Source: Vandiemenella viatica
Lineage: Eukaryota > Arthropoda > Insecta > Orthoptera > Morabidae
DNA length: 64,000 bases
Assembly: GCA_031002005.1 (NCBI GenBank)
Contig: JARYHS010008074.1
Location: 8,812,924-8,876,923, forward strand
Direction: 5' to 3'
In this document: in pieces, positions 12,905-25,635 of the stretch
Layout of the letters: each line of letters begins with the position of its first letter
How positions within the stretch are numbered: the stretch's first letter is position 1
The notes under the pieces: model-generated
What the model saw: only the letters and a program-made list of their open reading frames with translations
The model's database searches: none
What the model was told of the DNA's origin: nothing
Translations under genes and position numbers: made by a program

Positions 12905-13030
12905 CAAGATCTTGAGAAAAATCATGGGTCCTGTCAGAAAAGAAGAAAATACAGACTCAGACATAATAAGGACCTATACCAACAATACAAACAACTGGGG
13001 AGCATTACAACAGCTTTGAGAAGAAGGAGA
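12905..13030 (+). pseudogene. Resumed 3' piece of the LINE fragment interrupted at 6928
   Basis: Translation after the duplication reads like RKILRKIMGP, which matches RRIFRKILGP in the family copy at 15464-16850. The left half ends with coding sequence that precedes this block in that copy. The two halves are therefore one LINE split by the R1-clade insertion. The 3' boundary is unclear. Confidence 0.65.
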
Positions 13031-13139
13031 TTAATATTTTGTGTTGATGGTTCTGATGGATATCATAGACACACCTCCAAAATCGTCAACACTATATGGA
13101 AAGCTAACGCAAAGTGAAACAAGGCTAGTCAGAAGATAT

Positions 13140-14325
13140 CTCGAGCAACTGGAAATTGACCCCATTGTATTTTCATCAGGGATAAGTACAGAAAGTTGAT
13201 AAAAGCATCCGATTCTCTCCAGATCTGAGGTGAAATGGAACCAAAAAATAAAGAGTAGAAAATTATATGCTAAACAGTTTAACGTCAGTGGTAGGTAAAT
13301 TAATGGAAAGATTGACATTCAACCACATCAGCAATATATGTGAGGAACGTAAGTTGTTTTCAAGTAGGCAACATGACTTTAGGCAAGGATATTCATGCGA
13401 ATCTCAGTTGGTGAGATATATGCAAGATATTTAAGATGAAATGGACAATGAATAATTGTGTTGATTGATTACTATCATAAATTAGATTGTTTGCAGATGA
13501 CATAATGTTATATAAAAGGATCAAAACGGTAGAGGACTGTAAACAGTTGCAGGGTGATCTGGACAGGATATCTAGTTGGATTGATAAACATGGGATGAAA
13601 ATAAATGCAAAGAAGAGTCAGCTTAATAGATACATAAATAAAAAACAAAAGGTTGATCATGATTATAAGGTGGGGAAAGAATTGCTTGGAATTGCATTTG
13701 ATAACAAGCTTAACTGGGCAGGACACATTGGACAGCAGTGGTAGCAAAAGGTTTCCAAATTCTGCACTTGTTGGAGAGAGTGATGAGGGGATGTTCGAGG
13801 GAATTAAAGGAATTAGAATGGTAGTATAGTTTGGGACCCACATTTTGATTATCAAATACAGGAGATGGTGCATAAAAGGGCTGCTTTATTTGTTTCCGGA
13901 AATTATCGCAGAATGCAATCAGTAACAGATATGATTAAGGAGCTGGAATGTGATTAATTGCAATACAGGAGGACGATGAAGAGGGTCATGGGAGTGTACA
14001 GGGCGTATACTGGTGATGAGGCATGGAAAGATATTGCTGTAAGAATTAAAAGTAATGCGTGGAAGGGAAAAGATGGCCATGACCACAAACTGGCACTCGA
14101 TTTCAGGCACAAGTGTGTGGGAAAATTCTCTTTGTTAGGTAAGGGTATCAAGGATTGGAATAAGTTACCGAGGGAAATGATGAATAATTTACCGAAAAAG
14201 TTGAAAAAATTTAAAGTTAAAATTTGTAGAGGGCAAATGTAGGTGGGTGCAGGAAAAGGGGAAGATGGGTGTGAAATTCCCGCCGGAGCGTGTGCTCCAT
14301 TGCAATTAAATTAAATTAAATTAAA
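13140..14325 (+). pseudogene. CR1/Jockey-like LINE remnant, RT to 3' end
   Basis: Blocks in order are VVGKLMERLTFNHI near 13285, FRQGYSCESQL near 13380, MFADDIMLY at 13487 with the FADD catalytic motif, a KKSQLNRYINKK segment near 13610, GIAFDNKLNWAGHI near 13690, a YRRTMKRVMGVY segment near 13960 and a C-terminal LGKGIKDWNKLP segment near 14140. Stops and frameshifts separate them and several RT blocks are deleted. The 3' end is a short AAATT repeat at about 14304-14325. The same family, on the other strand, recurs at 28915-29290. Confidence 0.75.
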
Positions 14326-14587
14326 GACAACCATAGTCCAAGGATGAAAGAATATTGGGCCAAAAAGTAAGCTCACCAAAGTTAACAACCATGTTGTTCA
14401 TAGACGTCAAAGCGGAAAAGAAGAAGAAGGAGGGAGAGTCTTTGCTTAAACCATTTCAAATGAAAAAGCATTCATCGATAGTAATATATGCAATTTTAGT
14501 TGTCTATGCCAAATCATGACGAGATGCAGTATATTACCAACTTTCGGTTGAAAGTGTTGTGTTTTCATATGAAATTCTGTAACTTAC

Positions 14588-14753
14588 TTTCTCCTCCAAA
14601 TTGTGTTGACAAACGCGAACTCCACGAGTGAGCCAAATATGAAGGCTGTGCAGCCCAGGAACCAGATTTCACTCGCCTTGATGTAAGAGACCTTTGGCAG
14701 TGAGCTGCTAGTCTTCGACGACAGGGTTATGAAACTCAGCATGGTGCTGGTAC
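14588..14753 (-). CDS. Cys-loop ligand-gated chloride channel exon: TM2 to TM3 (third visible exon)
   Basis: On the minus strand this is a 166-bp exon between a TTACAG acceptor and an AA|GTAAGT donor. It completes a Gly codon with the upstream exon (phase 1) and leaves phase 2. The product contains the rest of TM2 (TSTMLSFITLSS), the short M2-M3 loop with LPKVSYIKASEIW, and TM3 (WFLGCTAFIFGSLVEFAFVN) followed by TIWRRK. LPKVSY-KA-(E/D)-W is diagnostic of anion-type Cys-loop receptors. The W-FLGC and NTIWRR details fit, from memory, the insect pH-sensitive chloride channel (pHCl) group better than RDL, GluCl or HisCl. The reading is open and all splice signals are good, so this is a live gene part. 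TM4 and the N-terminus are not in the window. Confidence 0.85.
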
Positions 14754-14759
14754 CTGTAA

Positions 14760-15451
14760 TAAATGTAATTAATTATTTTAAGTGGCAAAAATGTGTTACA
14801 CAAAATCATCATGTATCTTAATAATTCTTTTATTGTTACCTTCAGTTTAATATTTTAAAATAAAAAAATATTTTCGAAGCGTCAGCTGCGATGGACTATT
14901 TCAGAAAAAAGTGCATTATGAAAAAAATTCTTGCTAATTAAAGAAATTACGTAAGTAGTTTAAAATAATCACACATACAACATATAGCGAACGGATACAT
15001 CATTTTAGCAAAAACTAAATTCTTTGATTTTGAAACTATCGCTTTCATCTGAAATATTAACGTAGGAAGGAATAATAGTTTAAATAAATAAATATAAGTA
15101 ATTTAAAAATGAAAACATATCTTAATTCACAACCGGCTGGATTTTTCCATCCTACAGAAATAGACGAATGAAGTCAATTTGTCACGGGTAAAGCTATCAA
15201 TTTCTTTCTCGAGGACCTGAACTACGGATCAATTCCATTGTGCTACAAATGCAAAACTAGTTTCGTAGTATACCACACTCGTAACATTGAACTGACATTG
15301 ATATAATCTGTTTGCAGAAAATTGCTACATAAAAATTAGCTAGATAGTTCTCCAGTAAAAGTATCGGGATCCATAGTCCACATAAAAATCAGAGAAGTTG
15401 GAGTTACGACAGCGTTGAAGTTTACATTTCTTACTTTAGCACCATAGGTAG
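14760..15451. other. Intronic noncoding DNA
   Basis: This is AT-rich intron sequence of the channel gene. I see no gene or clear repeat in it. Confidence 0.5.
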
Positions 15452-15463
15452 TAAAACAACAAT

Positions 15464-16850
15464 AGGGGTATCTCCCTCGTGGAAGTGACCTACAAGATAT
15501 TGTCCAAGGCACTTTTAAAGAGAGCTGAAGGTATACTAGACCCGCAATTACGAGAATATCAGGCAGGATTTAGAAAGGACAGATCCTGCACAGAACAAAT
15601 ATTTAATTTAAAGAACACAATAGAAATGAGAAAAATCAGGAACTTGAAATATGTAATTACCTTTTCGGACTTTGAAAAGGCCTATGACTTAATTGACAGA
15701 AATATATTAATAGATATTCTGAAAGAATTAGGAATCGATAATAAAACAACTGAAATAATTAAAGTAACACTAACAAATACGACGTCCAAAGTAAAATTTA
15801 TGGGAGAAATTTCCGAGCCGTTTGAAATTAATTCAGGTGTGAGACAGGGAGATGGTCTGTCTCCACTACTTTTCAACTGTGCATTAGAAAAAGTAGTGAG
15901 AGAATGGAAGAAAGCCATCAACACAAAGGGTGTTCAGCTGGGAAGAAATCCAAATAAAATCACCATAGATGACATGGCGGTAATTACTGATTCACTGGAT
16001 AGTGCACAAGAACAAATCGAAGAACTAGAGAAACAGGCAGCCAAAGTAGTATTACATATATCTTATGAAAAAACACAGTTCATGACAAACCTCAATGACG
16101 CTCCTCAAAATCTTAAACTTCGCAATGGCACAATAGCTAAAACAAATTGTTTTAAATATTTAGGAGAATGGATAAAGAATGTCACAAAAGAAAAGACGGC
16201 GATAGAAACTAGAATACATAAAATAGAAAGAGCATTTCATATGACAAAGAACGTATATAACAAAAAATCCTTATCATGGAACACAAAACTAAGGCACTAT
16301 CTAACAGTGGTTAGACCAGAAACGTTGTATTCGGCAGATCTTGAAAAACTGGAAAAAGAAGAAAGAAGAATCTTCAGAAAAATACTGGGACCCAAACTTA
16401 ATAGTAATGCTGAATACAAATTAAGACCAAACCGAGAACTATATTCGAAAATAGAAAAATTAACAGTTATAATGAGAAAAAGAAGACTGAAATTTTACGG
16501 GCACATATACAGAATGGATAGTAATAGACTAACAAAACAGATCTTCACCCTACTGAACAAATACAAATCCAAACCCACATGGTTCACTGAAACTGAAAGG
16601 ACATGAAAAATGCTGGAGTGAAAGCAGATATAATAGACAACAGAACACTTTTTAGAGAAGTAATTCACAAGGCAGGTTTTCAGGAGAGACAGAAATACAT
16701 AAAGGGAAGGAAATGGACCCAGGAACAATAGGAACAACACTCGCAAAGAATGAAGGAAGTTTGGAAGCAAAGAAAATTAAATACAAAGAAACATAACCAA
16801 AGTTGATTTATCGTACCCTCCAAATGGGTTATTCGGAATAATAATAATAA
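15464..16850 (+). mobile_element. 5'-truncated LINE (endonuclease-RT type), 12-bp TSD
   Basis: The piece ends in an (AAT)n tail. It is bounded by TAAAACAACAAT at 15452-15463 and 16851-16862; part of the right copy merges with the tail. It contains the C-terminal two thirds of a reverse transcriptase and a 3' UTR of about 240 bp. It lies inside the second visible intron of the channel gene, in antisense orientation to that gene. Confidence 0.85.
15479..16606 (+). pseudogene. LINE reverse transcriptase, C-terminal 375 codons open
   Basis: RT blocks are YQAGFRKDRSCTEQIF near 15560, FSDFEKAYDLIDR near 15663, NSGVRQGDGLSPLLFNC near 15830 and the catalytic region as TIDDMAVITDS near 15964. Related copies read LAFADDMAVITDS, so about four to six residues seem lost just before the catalytic Asp pair. 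The C-terminal thumb-like part continues through LGPKL and MRKRRLKFYGHIYRM near 16390-16510. After the stop at 16604-16606 a further coding-like stretch runs to about 16800 in another frame. The 5' end of the protein is absent because of truncation. Confidence 0.8.
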
Positions 16851-16862
16851 TAAAACAACAAT

Positions 16863-18837
16863 TAATGTTCATAGCACAACTTTTTATTTATGCAAACAAG
16901 AGAATCTATTGCTCGGTACTTGACTACTGCAGCAGGTGTAACAGACATAGAGAAGCCCTTGCTGATTGACTGTGGTTCGTTTGTGGGCAGTCCACATCCA
17001 TCGGAATCATTTCTGTTGTCCTAACTCGGTGCTGCCTAGGCCAACTTCGTGGACCGAATGGCTTCCTCTCGATCGCTTTCTTACACAATCTATAGATCCG
17101 ACACCTCACCCTATTTTTAATAGGGTTTGTATGAATTTTGCCTTCGTTCCGCTGTTTCTGCTATAAGTTTCTTACAATATACCTGTATTTTGACATTTTC
17201 TTTTCAGAATGTTGCAATTTAGTTTTGTCGGTCTTTAAATGGTCATAAATTGTCCGCCGTATTATATATATCAGACGAAATGAAAGCATTTTGCCTCAAA
17301 CGACGTGATAAATGAACGGGATGCGGACCGTAATGCCACTCGGCCGTTTCGTTACCTCTATATATCGCGTCCCTTCCGCGCGTCTTTCAGGAGGCTGGAG
17401 AAATGGCAGATAAACTTATAATTGACCCACTCAATCTCGTTCTGTCGATCGCCATCTACCTCGTTGTCTTCCGTTAAATACTCAAGACTACACTTTGAAA
17501 GCAAAAACTTTTCATACCACTCGTAATTCTGGGTTGCATCCCAATTCCCAATTTAGAAGATTTAAACACTTAAAATATTACGAGTATTTTACAACTAACC
17601 GTGCCCGCGACTTGGTAAAGCGCAATTAGTGATTTGTGTTATTAAAACAGAAATAATCAAATAAATATTGCTGGGTAGAAAAATGTAGAGGATCATCCAT
17701 GGATCTTATTTTTTTTTTTTTAATTCATCGATCGCTCCAATATCTTCTAATTTTAGATTGTATATACATGTTTCAAACACGTAATGGCACATCACTTGTT
17801 TGTACCAACTAATTCGGAATATTTTATGGTCGTTCATGATGCACGGGTACAATTCGTTGCGGTAGTGCCTGGCATGTGTACAAACAGATTGTTTTATTTG
17901 TATGTGTATAAACTATGACATAAAATTACTAATTTAATTATAAAAAAAGTTCTGTTACAGTTGTTTCAATTTAAGCCGATCGCCAGGCTTATTTATATGT
18001 ATAACATCATGTAGCTCAAATCGTGATAAACATTCTGATTGCGAGAAGGCTTGCGCCAAACAATATTAAATGGAAAGTTTCTGTTATGGAACAGTTGAGT
18101 AGGCGGACCCTTTTTTAATTTCTCAACTTTTCGATATCACAGCGATACTTAAAGTAAGTTACCACTACATGACATATAGTCACTATGTTCTGCTTTGTTG
18201 AAATAGCTTTCGCTTGATCCGTGCTACACAAACATACGGTCATAGTCTCCCTATCATGGACGAAATCTGGTTCTTCGTAGGAGAAATAGTGTTAACTGAT
18301 TATGAAATCTATCACTATGATAAATTTCGTTTAAATTAGTTACCTAGCTTTAGCAACAAACATTATCATATCTGCAAAATTAAGAAAATTTGTGGTTTAC
18401 CATCTATTTCATGGGGAAGTATGTTCTAATTATGATAGAAATTAACGTATGGTGGACTGAACTTACTCAACTTAACCTAACCTAACGAAACGGAAGTAAT
18501 GTAACCTAACCTGATCTTACTACAAGCTATAACTAACGTGACCTAATATAACAGATTCTAATATCTGATATAAACCTGAGTTAAAAGTAAGTTATTTTGG
18601 TCAATGTGTTTGCTTCTGTTGGCGGTACAAAATGACATTAACATAATTTTAACCTAACCTAACAGAGCCTGTAACACACTGTTCTGTAGTTCGGTAAGGT
18701 GATGAATACACGTAGCAATATCATCCGACATTAACCTGTGTTGAACCTAACTTTCACAAAATTCGTACATTTTTCACTAAAATTCATGATTTTTTTTTTT
18801 TTGTTTTGTGATTTTTACAAAACTGAAATATTTTTCA
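16863..18837. other. Intronic DNA with telomere-like CCTAA clusters, no gene recognised
   Basis: Short runs of AACCTAACCTAAC occur near 18470-18500, 18505 and 18650-18662. These match the complement of the insect TTAGG telomere repeat but are only two or three units long. No convincing coding frame or boundary repeat is visible. Confidence 0.5.
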
Positions 18838-18850
18838 GAAACATTATTTT

Positions 18851-19640
18851 TTGTTTCCCAAGACTTCCGCGGCAGTCTTTGTTTATATTAACAGTGCCCA
18901 CCCAAGAATTCAGTTCACTATGGATGTGGAAGAAAATTGGCAACTGCCATTTCTCGATGTCCTGGTTCACAAGCGAGGCGATAGACGTTTGTGTCATACT
19001 GTGTATCGCAAGGCGACCCACACTAATAGATATCTGCACGCCATGTCGCACCATCACCCGGCAACGAAGAGGGTTGTATTAACATCACTCAACGTAAGAG
19101 CAAAGACAGTATGTGACTCGGAAATTCTGAAGGAAGAAATGGAGACACTTTCAAAAATATTCCGAGCCAACGCCTATAGTGAATCCGACATCAGAAAGGT
19201 TTTAAGACCCAAAAAACCCATGGAAGACGTCAACGTATCACATGATATTAATGTGCCAACAAAATTCGCCTGTCTCCCATAAATACAGGGTATCACAGAC
19301 CGGATTGGGAAACTGTTAAAGCGGGTGGAGGTGCGAATAGATATAAGGCTAACAACAAACTTGGTCAGTCACTGACAAAGGTAAAATACAAATTACACCC
19401 ACACCAGCTTATGGGTGATTACGAAATCCCCTGCAGTTGTGGCAGTGTTTGTATCGGCGAGACAGGTCGCACTGTGGCGGAGAGACTTAAAGAACATATC
19501 CGCCACTACAAATATAACAACAGTGACAAATCCGCCGTAGTCCGCCATGCTATTAATACCGGGCATGAAGTAAAATTTTAAGAAATAAGGCTACTGTGGA
19601 GAGAAGACTAGTGGTGGCCCTGACGGGTGAAAGTGGCAGC
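18851..19640 (+). pseudogene. Penelope-like RT C-terminus and GIY-YIG endonuclease, broken
   Basis: The frame 18851-19282 gives INSAHPRIQFTMDVEENW and LPFLDVLVHKRGDRR, then HTVYRKATHTNRYLHA, which are hallmark blocks of the Penelope RT C-terminus. The TAA at 19280-19282 replaces a TAC Tyr codon seen in the copy at 25595. Beyond it, frameshifted sequence still shows the CSCGSV-IGETGR part of a GIY-YIG nuclease near 19430-19480. Here the first Tyr of the YIG triad reads Cys (a TGT codon), an additional lesion. The copy is inactive. Confidence 0.82.
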
Positions 19641-19729
19641 AGAAATTTTAAAGAATACCAACAACATCAATGGAGATAGCGGCCTTTTACTCTGCGATGC
19701 TTGGCGCTCGTTGCTATGTCAACATAAAC

Positions 19730-19776
19730 AGTATCTCTGACGAAGGCTGGAGGATACCAGCCGAAAGCTTAGGTAA
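19730..19776 (+). ncRNA. Hammerhead ribozyme (type I-like, minimal stem III) of a Penelope element
   Basis: The core reads AGTATCT-CTGACGA-(stem II)-GAAAGCTT-AGGTA. CTGACGA is the conserved CUGANGA box (19737-19743). Stem II is GGCTGG/CCAGCC around an AGGATA loop, and GAAA follows at 19763-19766. Stem I can form between TCTAT read upstream from 19736 and AGGTA at 19771-19775 (one G-U pair). The AGCT after GAA is self-complementary, so stem III would form best between two molecules or in a dimer. Predicted cleavage lies between 19770 and 19771. Hammerheads are known in Penelope-like elements. Confidence 0.75.
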
Positions 19777-19815
19777 GGAAATAAACAACGCGGCATAACC
19801 CTAAAGTCTATTAAT

Positions 19816-22149
19816 ATTATTTTTTGTGACTAAATCATATTTTGTTCTCGTATGGTGGTCCACAGATTTTTTTTGGAGAATTATGGGAATATATAAGATT
19901 TCATAAAACACTACAAGTGCGACAGCAGAGGTAAACTGATATAAACAAAACGGAATGTGTATACTCAGGAGTCAGCGACCGGGCGAGTGGGTCATCCGAC
20001 TCAGCAGTAATGGGCAAATCACGACGTCATTCGGTTAGGGATGACCGCTTCAAGCGGCTCCCTACAAGGCACAATGGAGTGGGGGGAGTAATGATCAAAA
20101 CCAGTCTGCAGAGAGCAAAGGAGGGCAGGGCTCTACTGGAAGTCTTCCAGCTGGTGACGGTGGCAGAGGAGCAGAAGAATGGAGTAGTCTACATAGAAAG
20201 CAGCCGCCAGAACCGTCATTAACGCAGATGATAATGATCCCACATTAACGAAGTTAGAATGGGGATGTTTGACAACTATGGACGCTCAAGCTCTGACATT
20301 AATCACAAAGGTAACTGATCTGGCTATAACAAGGGTATTAGGGAATCTAATGATTTATTAGAGAGTGGTTATGTATCATTATAAAGAAATGTGATATTAT
20401 ACATATATACCCATCAGGAGTGTTCTAATGCTTACATTTCAGAGAGGTTTTACCCAACGTATTAAAGTTAATCTTGGAAGTTGCCAAGTGAGAAAAAATA
20501 ATCGTCAGTCCACCACACTTGTATAAAAAATTCATATACGTATACAACACACCCTTTGCTTTATAGCTCATGACGTCACTTTGAGGTGCTCGATTTAAAG
20601 ATTCTTTTACGTCAAATTACACTATTATCAAAATTAATAAACTACACCCAAAAGAGTTATATAATAATGATTTTTGATATCAGTGAGTTTAATAGAAACA
20701 TAAGTGAAATATCTGCTTATTTTTCGCCCTCTCTGAATCCTTATTACGTACTGGTGCGTCACATTCACACAACATTAAGGAACATTACGTTAAGGTCACG
20801 TAATCTTACATAGTATTGAGTCATTAATATGTAATATCGCATCAAGACGTTTTCTCCGTAGGACCATCGAACAGCATGTGTTATTGATATTTCCAACTAT
20901 TATAATTCAATAATCGTCTAATTACTATTAAATTAACAATTAAAACTATTTTTTTCGACAAAATTCGGTGTCTTGTCACTTACTCACTGTTCGCACCGCC
21001 TAGGCTTAGTCATTTAATTTTTTTATATTAGCATAAAGCTTTGTGCTAATATATATATATAAAAAAATAAAATACCGTTGCTGACACTTAGCTATGCTCA
21101 AGATTTTAGTCATTTAACTTCCGAATGTCTTTTATAACTCAGCGACTGTTCGTTATACATTACGTAAGGTAATTTCTTTGTATATATCAAGCAGCCATTT
21201 TTTTAATACCCAGTCTAAGTTCCGATTGTGTTATTAACCTTGGTGGTTAAGCGATTGGGATGACATTTAACGACATTTTACGTGAAAACCCAGTGCTATT
21301 TAATGGCCATATATTCCTTCCAATATCCTCATCACCAATGTGTTCCTTATACACACCCATAATTCTATTCATCTGCGTCATGTCTTTCAATTATGTCCAA
21401 CGCGTCTCTTGTGTCATATCAGTTATAAGCTGTGTTCTCTTGTCATTTCTTGTATTTCATACTCGTAATAAAGGTACATACTTCTTCATCATACTCAAGA
21501 AATGCAAGGTGTTATAACCGATTCAGAAAATTATTGGGATAGTGTTTTCGTTAAATAAAAACATAATTTATTTATAAATGATACAGATTTATTGAAACTA
21601 TTAAATAATTTTTTGATCCATAATAATATATCATTCAATAGTTGTGGTTTTAATTCATGTGCGTCACACGTACTCATCTCTTCACAAAGAGTTATTTATT
21701 TTATATGATACACTATATGCCCAACATACAATAATTTATCTGTCTCACACATATACTGATACCATAACTAAATTACAGTGCATTGATGAAGAAGCGTCCA
21801 ACTTTTATTTACAGGTCACAAATGTGCTTTCGAGTGTTTACAAGAGGCAGCCGTACAGCTGAATCTTTAAAGTTTCGTACAGGTGAATATTTCCATGTTA
21901 TTAATGCCCAATATGAGGTTTTTCCACAGACTGTACTCTGATATTTAACTAATACATATTTTCAACCTCAAAAATATTTCTTTTTTTTCTAACAGGCAAT
22001 GCAAATATTTATAAGTTTAAGTAGCACGGATAAAAGGTATATTTCATCTTCACTCACACATATTTACCGACACTCATACCATTAATTACACACAGTCAGT
22101 ACAGTGCCCCTATGGTAGGGTACCTATTCCATCGAGAGAGGTATACTGT
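19816..22149. other. Noncoding, AT-rich; no gene recognised
   Basis: Only short frames without recognisable motifs are present. Simple AT repeats occur at about 21045-21075. Part of this DNA may belong to the downstream end of the Polinton remnant, but I found no terminal repeat to set its border. Confidence 0.45.
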
Positions 22150-24580
22150 TTATCATCCGTCCTAGTGAGGCCTAGTTAGAATACATGCATCGTATTTACT
22201 CTGCTACACAGAGACAGTTAACATAGTCCTCCATCTGCAGCTTTCGTGTGATTGTGCCTGCCAGACGCTTGGCTCGTCTTGAGGTTTGGTTAGATTCTAG
22301 TCGGAATCCGTACATTTTCGTCCTTCAACCTGCAAATTCCAAAATCAGGGAACCATTCACCTCATCATTCATAACCACAACGACCTTATCGTTATAGGGT
22401 TCTATGTCGAAATGGTTGTTGCGTTTATAACTGGATCTGTCAAACTCCTCTCTGTTGCGTTTGACGGTATTACTTCATATATATCACAGCCGTTCATCAT
22501 ATAGAAGTCAACATAAAGCAGTTTTGGGCGTATAAAGTGTGGAATGGCAAATTCATAGTGAAATCTGTACATTCGCAGTTTAAACAGGTCGAGAATTCAT
22601 ATCCCGACGTAGACCGGCTTGTTGAAAAGTATTCTAATTTTCGCCATTTCCAGGGCCACAAAGTCTTCTGTAAAAATAGCTAGTTGCTCGTTACAAGTGT
22701 GGTGATGCTATGTACTTGCGGAAACCATGGTGGCTCACCCTGCTTGTATAAAATTTCAAATCGCGGTGTTTTCTAATGTTCTCCTTTGTTTTTTTTCGGA
22801 AAATTGAATTGTTCGTAAGTTTGAAAAGTCTCGCTCGAAGTTGGCGATAACACATTTTGAGAGATATGTATTCTTTCAACCCCGGTGACTGGTTAAAACA
22901 AATGACGCAGTGTATTTTGATTACCTGAAGCCCCAAGCATACACATTATTGGAGGACCTGGAGAACATACCGTACCTTGTTCTCCAATGTGATCATCAGC
23001 TTGAGGAGGGTGGAACTTATGGGGGCTTTGCCGTTTGGACATGGTGCCATCTCCTCTAGAAGCTCGTGCTTTTCCTGAGGAATAGTCAGATCTTCCTCCA
23101 AAACAAAACCCCTTGACGAGTCGGCTGCAACGTTCATGAAATTTATGCAACCATTTTGCTCGGCTGATAACCAATAAAACCTTACAGAAGGCAGATACTC
23201 TGACATGATGCAGCCGACCAAATTGTTTACGTCGAAGTACATGATAAAATTCTGAGGCGCATCGTGATTGTACCGGTTATTTGCCTTGCCATTCCCATGG
23301 ACGCACTGGCAGATACCTGCACGAATCCCACATTCGAAAAAGAACAGCATGTCGATATCTATCAGAAGGTCGAATTCGACACGCATGCTCCTTAACATAG
23401 CCTGTCCCGAAAGGCCTGGGGCTGTAAAGCAATGAGCCGCGTCCATGGTGTATATCCCCAAGCATATATCCCTAAATATTTAAAAAAGATTCGCAACTAA
23501 TCGTACATCTGTCCCCATTTCCAGACTTGCATATTCACCCATGATTTGGACCTGGAAATCCCGCCACACTTGTATAGTGCGTTCGTACTCATCGTCTGAA
23601 ATTCCAGACTCCGACAACGAACTATAAAATTTTGACTTTGAAGGGAGCGTGATTTCTTTGAGCTTCCTCATCGAATCCGTGTATTCATAAAACTCCTTTT
23701 CGCTTCACTAATTGCAACATCTCAGGGTCCATGAAATTCGCACGGGTAATGTGCATGTGACGCTCCTCAAGGGTTTTAACCAGCTACTCTAATGAGGACT
23801 GCATGAAATGGAAGCATGAGAAAGCGCAATGGGACTGACGTACCAGGTACCCTTAATCTTTGTAGAAAACGAAATATAACGTTCAGTATGAATGGCTAGG
23901 GCAGCCAACCCGTTGTTATCGAGGGGTTCTAAGGCGCTAACAATGAAGAGACAAATTATGAAAAAGATGGCTATGTAACTTTGATTATTGAATTATAAAT
24001 TAAAGTTATTGTGTGCAGTCCCTCTAAATTTACCTGTGATATGGCAATGATCCCGAACCTTAACGGTCTCCGGTTCAATGCCTACACCACTTACGTGTCA
24101 TACTGTAGCACGGCAAAATTGTGTGTCCTCATCAGCTGTCATTACAAGAGGTGTAAACGCCTTGTAAATATCATCAACGTCATGGGCCAGTTTAACAAGA
24201 TGTTCACTTCTCAGGGTCTCCCCCCCCCCACCCCCTCCCAAGAATGTGTCGAATCGATTCAGCTTGTGGCTGTATGCGCAAACGACCTGGTATGCAGCAG
24301 CAAAAGGGATGTGTTCCGGTACTGGTGTGGATTTAGAGGCGTTTGGTTGAGGACCGCCCGTGTCAAAGCGTTTCAACAAACATTCTAAGCACGCGTAAAC
24401 GACGAATGGTGCATGCATTTGGTGCTGAAAATCCTTAAACTTTAAGGTTTTGCCTTCGTCACCAGGTGGATCGACTCTGACAGCGTCTACCCTTGAGCAA
24501 TCAATTTCATGGCGCTGTAAGATACGTATATTTACTATAGAAATGCTGCAGACATCTCTCACAAATGTGAGCATTTCCAT
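22150..24580 (-). pseudogene. Polinton-type DNA polymerase B, exonuclease and polymerase parts, dead
   Basis: Moving along the minus strand: 24580-24098 holds the exonuclease region (FKDFQHQMHAPFVVY then CLE, where the family has an Asp-x-Glu pair, so the first catalytic Asp is lost). A linker at 23671-23480 contains YERTIQVWRDF and TDVRLVANLF. The palm A region at 23461-22946 has MYFDVNNLVG. 22936-22691 has CFNQSP and NNSIFRKKTKENIRKHRDLK. The last part, 22690-22200, contains MAKIRILFNKPVYVG and EPYNDKVVVVMNDE. The catalytic Y-x-D-T-D-S site is replaced by a YVDF-type sequence near 22520. At least six frame changes or stops separate these blocks. This is a fossil of a virus-like transposon. 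Confidence 0.78.
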
Positions 24581-25635
24581 TATGGTTTGATATAGATGAA
24601 CTAACTAACCGCGATAGGTTCTTGATCCAGCAGCAATGGAATTTTGCACTACTGTCAGAAATAAACAAAACGTTTATGTGTTTATCCCGTTTGTCTGCAG
24701 TTTGATGGAGGAGTCAAACAACAATGTATTTATCTTTTTTAATTTCGTCCAGACCGAATAAATTAATCAAATTTGGAAATGTCTGAGAGAGTCAACGGAA
24801 ACTCATTGTTATTAAAACCGAAAGTATAGCTGGAATGTACTTTTATATAAGTACTAGCTGACCCGGCAATGCTTCACTATTGCTGGACTTGAGTAGACAC
24901 ATAGATTAAATGAAAAAATATTTACACATAAATTTTAAACTGCTGTTTCATTCATTTTCAGTTGTAAAGGGTGAGAGGGGATGCGCTTTGGAAAACATAT
25001 GGAGGCAGAATTTTTTTGATTGTTTCAAAGTATAAGTGTACAAATTCTTATCTAAATGTGATAAAAAATGTGGTTTGCCTAAATTATGGGGTAAAAACGT
25101 AATGGGGTTGGAAAGGGGGAGAAAAGATGAATATTCGGAAACCATACGTAGTCAGTATTTTTCTGTTTGTTTTAAAGTATAAGTGTACAAATCCTTATCT
25201 AAATCGGATAAAAAATGTGGTTTGCCTAAATTATTGGGTAAAAACGTAATGGGGTTGGAAAGGGGGAGAGGAGATGAATATTCGGAAACCATACGTAATC
25301 AGTATTTTTCTGTTTGTTTTAAAGTATAAGTGTACAAATCCTTATCTAAATCGGATAGAAAATGTGGTTTGCCTAAATTATGGGGTAAAAACGTAATGGG
25401 GTTGGAAATGGGTAGGGGGGATGAATATTCGGAAACCATACGTTTCTGTTTGTTTTAAAGTATAAGTTTACAAATTCTTATCTAAATCGGATAAAAAATT
25501 TGGTTTGCCTAAATTATGGGGTGAAAACGTAATGGGGTTGGAAAGGGGGAGAGGGGATGAATATTCGGAAACCATACGTAGGCAGTATTTTTCTGATTAA
25601 TTGACTTTCGGGTTTTGCCGCGTTGTTTATTTCAT

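Larger units (their letters stand above)
18838..19815 (+). mobile_element. Penelope-like element, 5'-truncated, with 3' hammerhead ribozyme
   Basis: The piece carries the end of a Penelope-type RT, a GIY-YIG endonuclease remnant and a 3' segment with a hammerhead ribozyme core (19730-19776). Penelope-like elements combine these three parts. A second copy of the 3' part lies at 25595-26466. The RT catalytic core is missing because of 5' truncation. Confidence 0.85.

Noticed and set aside
16924..17166. Overlapping 61- and 66-codon frames on opposite strands
   Set aside because: No motif, no splice context and no repeat conservation, so they are probably chance frames.
22893..23465. Several short overlapping minus-strand frames as separate genes
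   Set aside because: They are alternative frames over one decayed Polinton polymerase region.
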